Source of the DNA: Halobacteria archaeon HArc-gm2
GTDB lineage: Archaea > Halobacteriota > Halobacteria > Halobacteriales > Haloarculaceae
DNA: 64,000 bases
Assembly: GCA_025517465.1 (NCBI GenBank)
Contig: JAOPKE010000003.1
Location: 434,001-498,000, forward strand
Reading direction: 5' to 3'
Shown: positions 35,931-44,038 of the stretch, piece by piece
Layout of the letters: the number at the start of each line of letters is the position of its first letter
Position numbering within the stretch: position 1 is the first letter of the stretch
Program-made: the position numbers and the translations under genes
The notes under the pieces: model-generated
Databases searched by the model: none
Seen by the model: the letters and a program-made list of their open reading frames with translations, nothing else
What the model was told of the DNA's origin: nothing

Positions 35931-36122
35931 GTCGCTCCGCTCCCCGTTCGTTTTTCGTCGGGCCCTCCCTTCGGTCGGCCCCGACCTAGCTCGCGGTTCC
36001 CGGTGGTCAACGCTCGTTGTGTAGCTGGGCCGCTCGCTTCGCTCGCGCCCCAGCCTCTGCTCGCGGGTCACTCCGTTCCCCGTTCGCAATATAGCTGGTC
36101 GCTCACTTCGTTCGCGACCAGC
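35931..36122. repeat. Stem-loop repeats upstream of larB (reverse orientation)
   Basis: Hairpins at 36024-36054 (stem GCTGGGCCGC/GCGCCCCAGC) and 36094-36122 (stem GCTGGTCGC/GCGACCAGC) have 11-nt loops TCGCTTCGCTC and TCACTTCGTTC, the reverse complement of the GARCNNAGYGA loop seen elsewhere. A weaker CGGG/CCCG hairpin lies between them. They fill the gap before larB together with featureless DNA from 35750 to 35930. Confidence 0.7.
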
Positions 36123-36165
36123 CAACCTCCCAACCCTTACGACCACCCCCACCAGTACAACCACC

Positions 36166-36945
36166 ATGCGCGACATACTCGACGCAGTCGCCGCGGGAGA
36201 GATGTCCCCCGCGGAAGCGGAAGCCGCGCTCGCCGGCTACGCGACGGGCGAGGCCGGTCGATACGACGCGGCGCGTGAGGAGCGGGCCGGCGTCCCCGAA
36301 GCGATCCTCTCCGAAGGAAAGACGTCCGAAGAGGTGGCGGAGCTGGTCGAGACGGCGCTGACGACGACTGGACGAGCCATCGCGACGCGGCTGGAAGACG
36401 GCGATCCGGCGGCCATCCGCGACCGGCTCGCGGAGTCCCACCCCGACGCCACGCTTCGGTGGGACGACCGGTCCCAGTGGCTGGTCGCTCACGGTCCCGA
36501 CTACGAGCCGACGCGCCTCGACGCCAGCGTCGGCGTGGTGACGGCGGGGACCTCGGACGCGATTCCCGCCGGCGAGGCCGCGATGATCGCCAGGGAGATG
36601 GGTGCCCAGGTGTACCGGGTCGACGACGTCGGCGTCGCGTCGCTCACCCGGACGATCGACCGTCTCGACGAACTCCGCGAACAGGACGTGCTGATCGTCG
36701 CGGCGGGGCGAGAAGGAGCGCTCCCGACCGTCATCGCCGGACTGGTCGACGTCCCCCTTATCGGGCTCCCCGTCTCGACCGGCTACGGCCACGGCGGCGA
36801 GGGAATGGCCGCCCTCTCGGGGATGCTCCAGTCCTGTACCGCGCTCACGGTGGTCAACGTCGACGCCGGATTCACCGCGGGCACGCAGGCTGGGCTCGTC
36901 GCACGGCGTGTCGCCGACGCACGGCGGGACGACGGAGATACCTGA
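36166..36945 (+). CDS. larB: Pyridinium-3,5-biscarboxylic acid mononucleotide synthase LarB
   Basis: The 259-residue protein has an N-terminal helical region (MRDILDAVAAGEMSPAEAEA) and a PurE-like C-terminal half with VGVVTAGTSDAIPAGEAAMI, GREGALPTVIAGLVDVPLIG and STGYGHGGEGMAALSGMLQS. LarB carboxylates and hydrolyses nicotinic acid adenine dinucleotide in the first step of nickel-pincer nucleotide synthesis. LarE, the sulfur-inserting step, is encoded at 41926; larC and larA are not in the window. Confidence 0.92.
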   Translation: MRDILDAVAAGEMSPAEAEAALAGYATGEAGRYDAAREERAGVPEAILSEGKTSEEVAELVETALTTTGRAIATRLEDGDPAAIRDRLAESHPDATLRWDDRSQWLVAHGPDYEPTRLDASVGVVTAGTSDAIPAGEAAMIAREMGAQVYRVDDVGVASLTRTIDRLDELREQDVLIVAAGREGALPTVIAGLVDVPLIGLPVSTGYGHGGEGMAALSGMLQSCTALTVVNVDAGFTAGTQAGLVARRVADARRDDGDT

Positions 36946-37016
36946 CTAGTGGGTGTGAGAGTACTTCTATCGTGGGAACGTATGACAAACTGCCGGCGAC
37001 ACCGCCGGCTATCACG

Positions 37017-37166
37017 ATGTCCAACTGCACTCACTGCGGCGGACACGTCTCCGATCAGTTCGCGCGCGTCTTCGCCGACACCGACGGTGAAGTTCGCGCG
37101 TGCCCGAGCTGCGCCGCGAACGCGGGTATCGCGGAAGTCGCCAAGCGACGCGCGCTCGAAGCCTGA
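37017..37166 (+). CDS. Small zinc-ribbon protein
   Basis: The 49-residue protein (MSNCTHCGGHVSDQFARVFA) has CxxC at residues 4-7 and CPSC near 31. It is closely similar in layout to the 52-residue protein at 32602, with an FARVF segment corresponding to YARVF. I chose the ATG at 37017, which gives the same N-terminal spacing as its paralogue. Confidence 0.78.
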   Translation: MSNCTHCGGHVSDQFARVFADTDGEVRACPSCAANAGIAEVAKRRALEA

Positions 37167-37220
37167 CCGGCGTCGCCGTATCGCCCACAGACCACGACAC
37201 GCGTTCGGCCGGACCCGACG

Positions 37221-37487
37221 GTGGGCGACGTGAGTGACGATCACTTCGTCTACGTCCTCCGCTGTGCCGACGAGTCGCTGTACACCGGCTACACCACCGA
37301 CGTCGAGCGGCGTGTCGACGAACACGACCGCGGCGAGGGCGCGAAGTATACGCGCGGGCGGACGCCCGTCGAACTCGTCCACGTCGAGGCGTTCGACTCC
37401 CAGTCCGCGGCCATGAGCAGGGAGTGGGAGGTCAAACAGCTCTCCCGTGCCGAGAAGCAAGCGCTCGTAGACGACGACGCACCCTAG
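37221..37487 (+). CDS. GIY-YIG nuclease superfamily protein (UPF0213-like)
   Basis: The 88-residue protein consists of one GIY-YIG domain: FVYVLRCADESLYTGYTTDV with the paired Tyr motif, RRVDEHDRGEGAKYTRGRTP, then a catalytic-type Glu in AMSREWEVKQLSR. Single-domain members of this group are common and their target is unknown. The start is GTG, either at 37221 or more likely 37230 (MSDDHFVYVL). Confidence 0.85.
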   Translation: MGDVSDDHFVYVLRCADESLYTGYTTDVERRVDEHDRGEGAKYTRGRTPVELVHVEAFDSQSAAMSREWEVKQLSRAEKQALVDDDAP

Positions 37488-37552
37488 CCCGTCGCGACGA
37501 GCACCTGTCGCCGAACCGGACCTTTTTGCTCGCCCGGCGAGCATCCTCCCCC

Positions 37553-38965
37553 ATGACAGACGACGAGGCGCGGGCCGACGCCATCCAGTTCGGCACCGAC
37601 GGCTGGCGCGCGACGCTGGACGAGTTCACCGACGACCGCGTGCGGATGGTGGGACAGGCCGTCGCGACCTCCCTGCGAGACCAGGGCGAGACGGCGCCGA
37701 TCGCCGTCGGGTACGACGCCCGCGAGCACTCCCGCGGGTTCGCCGAGGAACTGGCCCGCGTGCTGTGTGCCAACGGCTTCGACGTTCTCCTCCCAGAGCG
37801 CGACACGCCGACGCCGGTGGTCGCCTGGACGGTCCGGGATCGCGATCTGGCAGGCGCGCTGATGATCACCGCCTCCCACAACCCGCCGGAGTACAACGGC
37901 GTGAAGTTCGTCCCCAGCGACGGCGCACCGGCGCTGCCCGACGTCACCGACGACGTCGTGGCGAACCTCGCCGAGCCCGAGAGCCTGCCCGACGAGGAGT
38001 GGGGCGACGTCGAGGAGACGGACCTGATCGCTCCCTACCTCGACCACGCGCTGGAATTCGTCGACGAGCTGCGCGAGGGCGGCCGGGACCTCTCGGGGCT
38101 CCGCGTCGCCTACGACGCGATGCACGGCAGCGGCCGCGGCGTCACCGACCGACTGCTCGAACGGGCCGGCGCCGCCGTCGAGCGACTCCGCTGCGAGCAG
38201 GACCCCGAGTTCGGCGGCGGCGCACCGGAACCGGTGGCCGAGCGAGCCGAACAGCTCACCGAGACGGTCACGTCGGGCGAGGCCGACCTGGGCGTCATCA
38301 ACGACGGCGACTCCGACCGCGTCGCCATCGTCACGCCCGAGCGTGGCTTTCTCGACCCGAACCTCTTCTTCGCGTCGGTGTACGACGACCTCCTGTCCGG
38401 CGCTTCGGGCGACGTCGTCCGGACCGTCTCCACCAGCAGCATCGTCGACCGCGTCGCCGAGGCCCACGGCAAGTCCGTCCACGAGACGGCGGTCGGGTTC
38501 AAGTGGGTCGCCGAGGCGATGGGCGACCACGACGCGCTGATGGGCGGCGAGGAGTCGGGCGGCTTCGGCGTCAGTGCGCACCTCCGGAACAAGGACGGCG
38601 TCCTCGTGGCGCTGCTGGCCGCGGCCGCCGTCGCCGAGGAGCCGCTGGACGACCGCGTCGACGCGCTGCTGGCCGAACACGGCGAGATCCACCAGGGCCG
38701 CGTCAGCGTGGACTGCCCGGACGACCGGAAGGCCACCGTCCTGCAGAAACTCGAAGCCGACCTCCCCGAGTCGGTGGCCGGCGAGGGCGTCGCCGACGTC
38801 TCGACGGTGGACGGGTTCAAGATGACGCTGGCCGACGGGACGTGGGTGCTGGTCCGCCCCTCGGGCACCGAGCCGAAGCTGCGGGTGTACGCCGAGGCCG
38901 GGAGCGAAGCGCGCGTCGACGAGTTACTCGACGCCGGGCGCGACGTCGTCGAACCGCTGGTCTGA
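37553..38965 (+). CDS. Phosphoglucomutase/phosphomannomutase family protein
   Basis: Starting at ATG 37553, the 470-residue protein has FGTDGWRATLDEF, phosphoserine loop MITASHNPPEYNGVKF near residue 105, metal loop GVINDGDSDRVAI near 246, sugar loop MGGEESGGFGV near 330 and RPSGTEPKLRVYAEA near the C-terminus. It is an alpha-D-phosphohexomutase and a second one in the window after glmM. Substrate preference among glucose, mannose and glucosamine phosphates cannot be read by eye. Confidence 0.9.
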   Translation: MTDDEARADAIQFGTDGWRATLDEFTDDRVRMVGQAVATSLRDQGETAPIAVGYDAREHSRGFAEELARVLCANGFDVLLPERDTPTPVVAWTVRDRDLAGALMITASHNPPEYNGVKFVPSDGAPALPDVTDDVVANLAEPESLPDEEWGDVEETDLIAPYLDHALEFVDELREGGRDLSGLRVAYDAMHGSGRGVTDRLLERAGAAVERLRCEQDPEFGGGAPEPVAERAEQLTETVTSGEADLGVINDGDSDRVAIVTPERGFLDPNLFFASVYDDLLSGASGDVVRTVSTSSIVDRVAEAHGKSVHETAVGFKWVAEAMGDHDALMGGEESGGFGVSAHLRNKDGVLVALLAAAAVAEEPLDDRVDALLAEHGEIHQGRVSVDCPDDRKATVLQKLEADLPESVAGEGVADVSTVDGFKMTLADGTWVLVRPSGTEPKLRVYAEAGSEARVDELLDAGRDVVEPLV

Positions 38966-38995
38966 ATTTAAGGCGCGACGCACCGTCGGTCAGGT

Positions 38996-39448
38996 ATGGA
39001 CACTGACATCGAGTTCGCGTACACGCGCGGACTCGACGACGAGGACGTAGAACGGTACCTGCGCGAGACGCCGACGGGCGTGCTCGCGCTGGCCGACGGC
39101 GACGAGGCCTACGCCGTGCCGCTGGTCCACGAGTACCGGGACGGGTCGCTCTACTTCCACCTGGGCGACCATCCGGGGAGCACGAAGCTGTCGTTCGCCG
39201 ACGCGACGACCACGGCGACGTACGTCGTCTACGACGCCGAACCCACGGACGACGCCGAGGCGCTGACCTCCTGGAGCGTGCTCGCCAGAGGGCCCCTCAG
39301 GGAAGTCCCCGACGACGACCCGGCCTGGGACGCGGTCGCGATCAACGAGGCGTTCGAACCGCTGCGGATCTTCGACGAGGCCGTCGAAGACGTGACCGTC
39401 GATCTGTGGGAGTTGCAGATAGAGTCCCTCACCGGACGGACTACGTGA
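38996..39448 (+). CDS. Pyridoxamine 5'-phosphate oxidase-like flavin-binding protein
   Basis: The 150-residue protein has a split-barrel pattern: VERYLRETPTGVLALADGDE, AYAVPLVHEYRDGSLYFHLG, DHPGSTKLSFADATTTATYV. It matches small haloarchaeal PNPOx-like proteins that bind FMN, heme or F420. It begins 30 bp after the phosphohexomutase gene and could be cotranscribed. The ligand is not determinable here. Confidence 0.85.
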   Translation: MDTDIEFAYTRGLDDEDVERYLRETPTGVLALADGDEAYAVPLVHEYRDGSLYFHLGDHPGSTKLSFADATTTATYVVYDAEPTDDAEALTSWSVLARGPLREVPDDDPAWDAVAINEAFEPLRIFDEAVEDVTVDLWELQIESLTGRTT

Positions 39449-39484
39449 CGTCGGACCGGCTGAACGGATCCGAGACCCAGTCGG

Positions 39485-40057
39485 TCAGACGTCGGTGCCG
39501 ACGACGTAGGTGTTCGCGACCCGGTCGCCGATGCGCTGGCCGTCGTCGCTGACGAACATGACGCCGGCTTCGACGGCGAGCCAGACGGCCATGAGGAACA
39601 TCGCGAAGAAGAACCCGACGAAACCGAACAGGCCGAGGAGCGCCATGAGGGGGAACGGCAGGAGCAGGAGCGCGGTCCGGATCAGCCGCTGACGCTTGGA
39701 CGGCGCGCCGCCGTCCTCGTCGACGACCGCGACGTCCTGGGAGCGCTTCCCGAACGTCTGGCCGGTATCGGCGTAGTAGACGAAGTACCAGATCAGCACC
39801 GCGCCGATGGCGAGCCAGAGCACACCCCGGATCACGAAGCCGAATGCCGCCGTCGCGAGGAACGCGCCGCTATCGATCGCCGATGGGTCGGCCGCGTTCA
39901 TCCCCATCCCCGCGCCGAACGAGAGCACCGAACTGATCACGGCGGAGACGATCCACAGGCCGAACGCGGCGGCACTCAGTAACGCGAAGTCGATGAGATA
40001 CGCCGCGAGCCGGTCCGACGTAGCGTCGGCCGCACGCTGGGCGATTGTTGCTGACAT
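39485..40057 (-). CDS. RDD-family membrane protein
   Basis: The 190-residue protein has the RDD-like opening TSDRLAAYLIDFALLSAAAF, with Arg and Asp in helix 1, a middle segment GQTFGKRSQDVAVVDEDGG and a C-terminal GQRIGDRVANTYVV. Four membrane segments are visible. The RDD family is small and membrane-bound, with a few members linked to ion transport. The gene is complete. Confidence 0.85.
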   Translation of the reverse strand: MSATIAQRAADATSDRLAAYLIDFALLSAAAFGLWIVSAVISSVLSFGAGMGMNAADPSAIDSGAFLATAAFGFVIRGVLWLAIGAVLIWYFVYYADTGQTFGKRSQDVAVVDEDGGAPSKRQRLIRTALLLLPFPLMALLGLFGFVGFFFAMFLMAVWLAVEAGVMFVSDDGQRIGDRVANTYVVGTDV

Positions 40058-40121
40058 GAGTTAGTTGCCTGGACGGTGCATGTTAGTGTCCGTGTATAAT
40101 CGTTTCGGCTACGGCGTCGAT

Positions 40122-40532
40122 TCAGGGGCGATCCGGCGTCCAGACGCCCCTGAATCGGTTCGTCTCGGCCGTTGGCTCGACGTCGAAGCCCAGTCGCTCG
40201 TAGAAGGGGCGGACGCCGGCGTCGAACTCGGCGACGAGGCGCTCCCGCCGGGCAGCGGCGGTCTCGGCCAGTTCGGTCCCGATCCCCTGCCCGCGACGGT
40301 TCCGACGGACCGCGACGGCGTCTATCCGGTCTCCGGCGAGGACGAGCGCGCCGAGGACGGTGGCGTCGGTGGCTTCGTCGTCGCCGCGGCTTTCGGCGGC
40401 TCTCACGGCGACCAGGACGGCGCCCGCCTCGATTTGCTCCCGGAGTCTATCGTGGTCGACCGCGAGCGCGGCACCGTCGAGGACGTTGCGGACGGCGGCA
40501 ACCTCGCCGGGGTCGGCCTCGCGGACGCGCAT
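40122..40532 (-). CDS. GNAT-family N-acetyltransferase
   Basis: The 136-residue protein has the GNAT acetyl-CoA site RRNRRGQGIGTELAETAAAR near residue 78 and a C-terminal GVRPFYERLGFDVEP. Its ATG directly follows the stop of the SAMP2-like gene with no gap, so the two are cotranscribed and probably translationally coupled. The acceptor is unknown. Confidence 0.87.
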   Translation of the reverse strand: MRVREADPGEVAAVRNVLDGAALAVDHDRLREQIEAGAVLVAVRAAESRGDDEATDATVLGALVLAGDRIDAVAVRRNRRGQGIGTELAETAAARRERLVAEFDAGVRPFYERLGFDVEPTAETNRFRGVWTPDRP

Positions 40533-40733
40533 CTACCCGCCCTTGATGAGGCGGACGACGCGGACGTGGTCGGCGTCGACCGGCTGGTCCTCGGGGACGG
40601 TGTGGCCGTCGACCATCACCGAGACCGCGTGAGGGCTCAGGTCGACGGCGGCGAGCAGGTCGGCGTAGGTGGCGTCGGCGTCGACGGCCACGTCGTGGCT
40701 GTCCTCGCCGACGACGTCGACGGTGACGTTCAT
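40533..40733 (-). CDS. samp2: Ubiquitin-like small archaeal modifier protein SAMP2
   Basis: The 66-residue beta-grasp protein starts MNVTVDVVGEDSHDVAVDAD and ends VVRLIKGG, with the C-terminal diglycine needed for adenylation by UbaA and for isopeptide or thiolation chemistry. Haloarchaeal SAMP2 conjugates to proteins and takes part in tRNA thiolation. Length and ends match that protein. It sits directly upstream of a GNAT gene on the same strand. Confidence 0.9.
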   Translation of the reverse strand: MNVTVDVVGEDSHDVAVDADATYADLLAAVDLSPHAVSVMVDGHTVPEDQPVDADHVRVVRLIKGG

Positions 40734-40776
40734 GGCCGACGATTGGCTGCGACGGCCTTGAGCGTGTCGTCACCCA

Positions 40777-41847
40777 TCAGATCGGGTCGGTAGCGGTGGC
40801 CGGCGCGGCCTCGCTCCGGTTCCGGTAGGCGTCCCAGATCCCGAGGACGAGCGCGCCGAACCCGAGCACCAGCACGACGGTCTGGACGAGCTGGCCGAGC
40901 AGGGGGACCAGTCCGACCAGCGCGACGGCGACGACGCCGACGATCAGTGCGAGCCAGCGGTTGTCCAGGCCCGCGTACGACAGCAGCCACTCGCCGAGCG
41001 CGTAGCGGCCGTACACCGAGGCGGCCCAGAGTAACAGGACGAAGAGCAAGAGCCCGGCCAGCGACAGCGGGATGCCGATGAACGTGACGAACACCAGGAC
41101 CAGGCCGGCTACGACGCCGAGTGCGACGAGCATTCCGATGCCGCCGGTCCGGACCGGCTCCGCGGCCACGCGGTCGGCGACCTCGGTGGAGAACCGGGGG
41201 AAGGCAAAGAGCAGGATAGCGCCGAACAACAGCGTCACGAGGGCGCCGTAGAGGTCGAACAGCGGCCCGCCGAGGCCCAGGTCCGGACCGCCGCCGGTCT
41301 GGACGCTCTCGTCACGGGTGACGCTCCCCCCGACTACCGACCCGTCGGCCCGGGAGAGGTCGCCGTCGTAGGTGAGGTTGCCCTCGATGCGGGCGTCCGG
41401 GCCGAGCGTGATCGTGTCGGCGCCCAGTTCCGCGTCGCCGCCGACGACCCCGTCGACGAAGATGGAGCCCGCGCCGGCCGTGAGCGAGCCGTCGATTCGT
41501 CCGGTGTCGGCGACCCGGACGGAGCCGCCGCCGGCCTCGACGTCGCCCGTGACGTTCCCGGCGACCTCGATGGAGCCGCCGGACATCTCCACGTCGCCCC
41601 GGACGGTCCCCGACTCGCCGATGCGCACGTCCCCGCCCGCGGTCGTGAGGTCGCCCTCGACGGTGCCGCGGACGACGACTGAGCCGGCGAACGCCTCCAG
41701 GTCGTCGTCGACGGTCTCGCCTTCCGCGACGACGACGGTGCCGCCGCTGCGCGTCTCGGCCGCCGCGACCGCGGGGAGGGAGGCGAGCAGTGCGACGACG
41801 ACGAGCAGCGTGAGCGCTGTGCGAGTCATTCGATCGAATTTTCTCAC
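40777..41847 (-). CDS. Bactofilin-like polymer-forming domain membrane protein
   Basis: The 356-residue protein has an N-terminal signal (LTLLVVVALLASLPAVAAAE). A right-handed beta-helix-like repeat follows, in which motifs such as VVVRGTVEGDLTTAGGDVRI and EVAGNVTGDVEAGGGSVRV recur about every 18-20 residues. The C-terminal 150 residues hold four to five membrane helices. The beta part should lie outside the cell. ATG 41829 (MTRTALTL) is an alternative start. A role in envelope organisation is a guess from the fold. Confidence 0.8.
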   Translation of the reverse strand: MRKFDRMTRTALTLLVVVALLASLPAVAAAETRSGGTVVVAEGETVDDDLEAFAGSVVVRGTVEGDLTTAGGDVRIGESGTVRGDVEMSGGSIEVAGNVTGDVEAGGGSVRVADTGRIDGSLTAGAGSIFVDGVVGGDAELGADTITLGPDARIEGNLTYDGDLSRADGSVVGGSVTRDESVQTGGGPDLGLGGPLFDLYGALVTLLFGAILLFAFPRFSTEVADRVAAEPVRTGGIGMLVALGVVAGLVLVFVTFIGIPLSLAGLLLFVLLLWAASVYGRYALGEWLLSYAGLDNRWLALIVGVVAVALVGLVPLLGQLVQTVVLVLGFGALVLGIWDAYRNRSEAAPATATDPI

Positions 41848-41925
41848 GGACCCCTATAAAATCGTGAGCGGAGTTTCCGGCGCTGAAAGCGTGCGCCACG
41901 GCGTCGAACCGCGCTCAGTCGTCCG

Positions 41926-42804
41926 TCAGTCCTCGGTCGCAGTCGGGTAGTCGGTGCCCAGCAGGTCGTCGGCCGAGGCGGGCTCGTCCTCGGCCTCGGC
42001 GGCGGGGCTCACGCTCCCGGTCTGGTAGCCGTGCAGGTCCAGCGTGACGTGGTCGAAGCCGACGTCGGCGATGTGGTCCCGGGCCGCCCGGACGAAGTCC
42101 GGATCCAGCGCCACGTCGAGTTCCTCCTCGCCCACTTCGATGCGTGCGAGGCCGTCGTGGTCGCGCACGCGGAACTGCTCGAAGCCCCACGTCCGGAGGA
42201 GGCGTTCGGCCTTCTCGACGCGGGAGAGGCGGTCCTCGGTGACCTCCAGGCCCGTCGGGATGCGCGAGGAGAGACACGCCATCGAGGGCTTGTCCGCCAC
42301 CGAGAGGCCGTACTCGCGGGCGATCTCTCGCACTTCCTCCTTGGTGATGTCGTGTTCGAGCAGCGGGGAGTAGGCGTTCAGCTCTTCGACGGCGCGGAGG
42401 CCCGGGCGGTGGCCCTCGCCGGGGTCGGACGCGTTGGTGCCGTCGCAGACCACGTCGATCCCCTGCTCGCGGGCCTCGTCGTACATGGCCGAGAGGCGCA
42501 TCGACCGGCAGTGGTAACAGCGCTCGTCGTCGTTGGCGACGAACGACTCGCTGTCGAGTTCGGAGAACTCCACGATCTCGTGACGGATGCCGATCTCCTC
42601 GGCGACGCGGTTGGCGTCCTCGAGTTCGGCCGCCGGGAGCGTCTCGCTCTTGGCGGTACAGGCGACGGCGTCGTCGCCGAGCGCGTCGTGGGCGATTGCG
42701 GCGACGACCGAGGAGTCGACGCCCCCGGAGAAGGCGATCAGGACGGCGTCACGCTCGGCGAGGTCGGCGCGAGCAGCGTCGAGTTTGGCCGCGACGGCAG
42801 TCAT
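41926..42804 (-). CDS. larE: ATP-dependent sacrificial sulfur transferase LarE
   Basis: The 292-residue protein has the PP-loop LIAFSGGVDSSVVAAIAHD near residue 22, GIDVVCDGTNASDPGEGHRP and DKPSMACLSSRIPTGLEVTE. LarE activates the biscarboxylated mononucleotide with ATP and inserts sulfur for the nickel-pincer cofactor. A CYHCR segment near residue 98 gives extra Cys residues, which may mark a cluster-dependent rather than sacrificial-Cys type. I use the ATG at 42804; the frame runs much further upstream through unrelated DNA. It pairs functionally with larB at 36166. Confidence 0.92.
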   Translation of the reverse strand: MTAVAAKLDAARADLAERDAVLIAFSGGVDSSVVAAIAHDALGDDAVACTAKSETLPAAELEDANRVAEEIGIRHEIVEFSELDSESFVANDDERCYHCRSMRLSAMYDEAREQGIDVVCDGTNASDPGEGHRPGLRAVEELNAYSPLLEHDITKEEVREIAREYGLSVADKPSMACLSSRIPTGLEVTEDRLSRVEKAERLLRTWGFEQFRVRDHDGLARIEVGEEELDVALDPDFVRAARDHIADVGFDHVTLDLHGYQTGSVSPAAEAEDEPASADDLLGTDYPTATED

Positions 42805-43014
42805 GGGCTGTCGTTCGGTACGCGGAGAGAAAAGTCCGTTGCGTCTCGCGCAGTGCCCCAGTTCGATTGACACGACGGTGTCCGCCGTGACCACGACCCC
42901 GGTTAGACGGCCGCCAACAGCCGTCTCCTCCCCGCAGATCCCGGCGACGTCCGGCGGTCCGATGACGCGCGTCATACGCACTTTTACAACCGAGAATCGC
43001 GAACTCACAGCTCC

Positions 43015-43791
43015 ATGGGGGTCTATACCATCGCGGGCGGCAAGGGCGGCGTCGGCAAGTCCACGACGACGGCGTCGCTCGGCGTCGCGTTGCACGACGC
43101 CGGCTTCGACGTCGTCCTGGTCGACGCCGACCTGGCACTGCCGAACCTCGCCGAGGTCCTCGGCGAGCCGAACGAATCGGGAATCCACTCGGTACTGGCG
43201 GGCGAGGCGGCCGTCGACGACGTCCTCCGCGCAGTCGCTGACGGGCCGGACCTGATCGCCGGCGGCCAGACCATCGAACACTTCGAACAGGCCGACCCGG
43301 CGAACCTGCGGGCGGTGATCGACCCGCTCGACGACGAGTACGACGTCGTCCTGGTCGACACCGGCGCGGGGCTGAGCCACGAGGCGCTCGTCGCGACGGG
43401 GCTGGCCGACGGGACCGTGCTGGTGACGACGCCACAGGAAGCGGCCGTCGACAACGTCGCCAAGACCGCCGAGTTCGTCGACCACGCCGAGGCGACGGTA
43501 CTGGGCGCCGTGGTGACGCGGACGACTGCGGACACCGACCTCGGCGACATCGCCGGCCGACTCGGCGTCCCCCTCCTCGGCGCGGTTCCGGAGGACGCCG
43601 CCGTCGACGCGGCGCCCGCCACCAGCGGCGCGGCGGGCGACGCCTACCGCTCGCTCGCCTCGACGCTCGCGACCTGCCACGACGGCTGGGAAGACGGTGA
43701 GGAGGGAGCCGTCGACGCCCCCGCGAGCGTGGCCCTCGACGCCCCCCAGCGGCGCGGGCCGACCGGAACCGAGAGCGTCTCGGCGGACTAG
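43015..43791 (+). CDS. MinD/ParA-family P-loop ATPase
   Basis: The 258-residue protein has the deviant Walker A GGKGGVGKSTTTAS at residues 8-21, switch I DADLALPNLAEVLG and Walker B VVLVDTGAGLSHEAL. Haloarchaeal MinD proteins influence positioning of motility and chemotaxis structures or other polar assemblies. No clear amphipathic membrane-targeting helix is visible at the C-terminus, which instead ends in a low-complexity stretch. The stem-loop array begins 8-12 bases after its stop. Confidence 0.88.
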   Translation: MGVYTIAGGKGGVGKSTTTASLGVALHDAGFDVVLVDADLALPNLAEVLGEPNESGIHSVLAGEAAVDDVLRAVADGPDLIAGGQTIEHFEQADPANLRAVIDPLDDEYDVVLVDTGAGLSHEALVATGLADGTVLVTTPQEAAVDNVAKTAEFVDHAEATVLGAVVTRTTADTDLGDIAGRLGVPLLGAVPEDAAVDAAPATSGAAGDAYRSLASTLATCHDGWEDGEEGAVDAPASVALDAPQRRGPTGTESVSAD

Positions 43792-44038
43792 TCTCGTCGG
43801 CGTCCGGCCGAACTGCGTGAGGCCGGGCTCGGGAGACGAGCGGAGCGAGTCTGTCGGCGTCCACGCGAACAAAGTGAGCGTGGGCTCGATAGACGAACGA
43901 AGTGAGTCTATCGGCGTCCTGTCGAGCGCAGTGAGACAGGGCTCATCGGATGAGCAGCGCGAATCCGATGGCGTGCGACCGGACGCGTGTGAGAGCGACA
44001 ACCCTTTTGCCGAACGGGCGGGTACCCGGTCACAGTCA
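43792..44038. repeat. Array of six stem-loops with 11-nt loops
   Basis: Hairpins lie at 43804-43826, 43834-43852, 43861-43883, 43887-43913, 43918-43940 and 43944-43970. Stems of 4-8 bp all differ, yet every loop is exactly 11 nt and starts GA and ends GA (GAACTGCGTGA, GAGCGGAGCGA, GAACAAAGTGA, GAACGAAGTGA, GAGCGCAGTGA, GAGCAGCGCGA). Linkers alternate between GGCTCG-like and TCGGCGTCC-like. The array fills the gap between minD and the MutS-like gene and stays open in one frame. Confidence 0.85.

Noticed and set aside
43697-44038. N-terminal extension of the MutS-like protein through the hairpin array
   Set aside because: The frame is open only because the repeat is stop-free; a TATA-like element and the HhH domain support the start at 44039.
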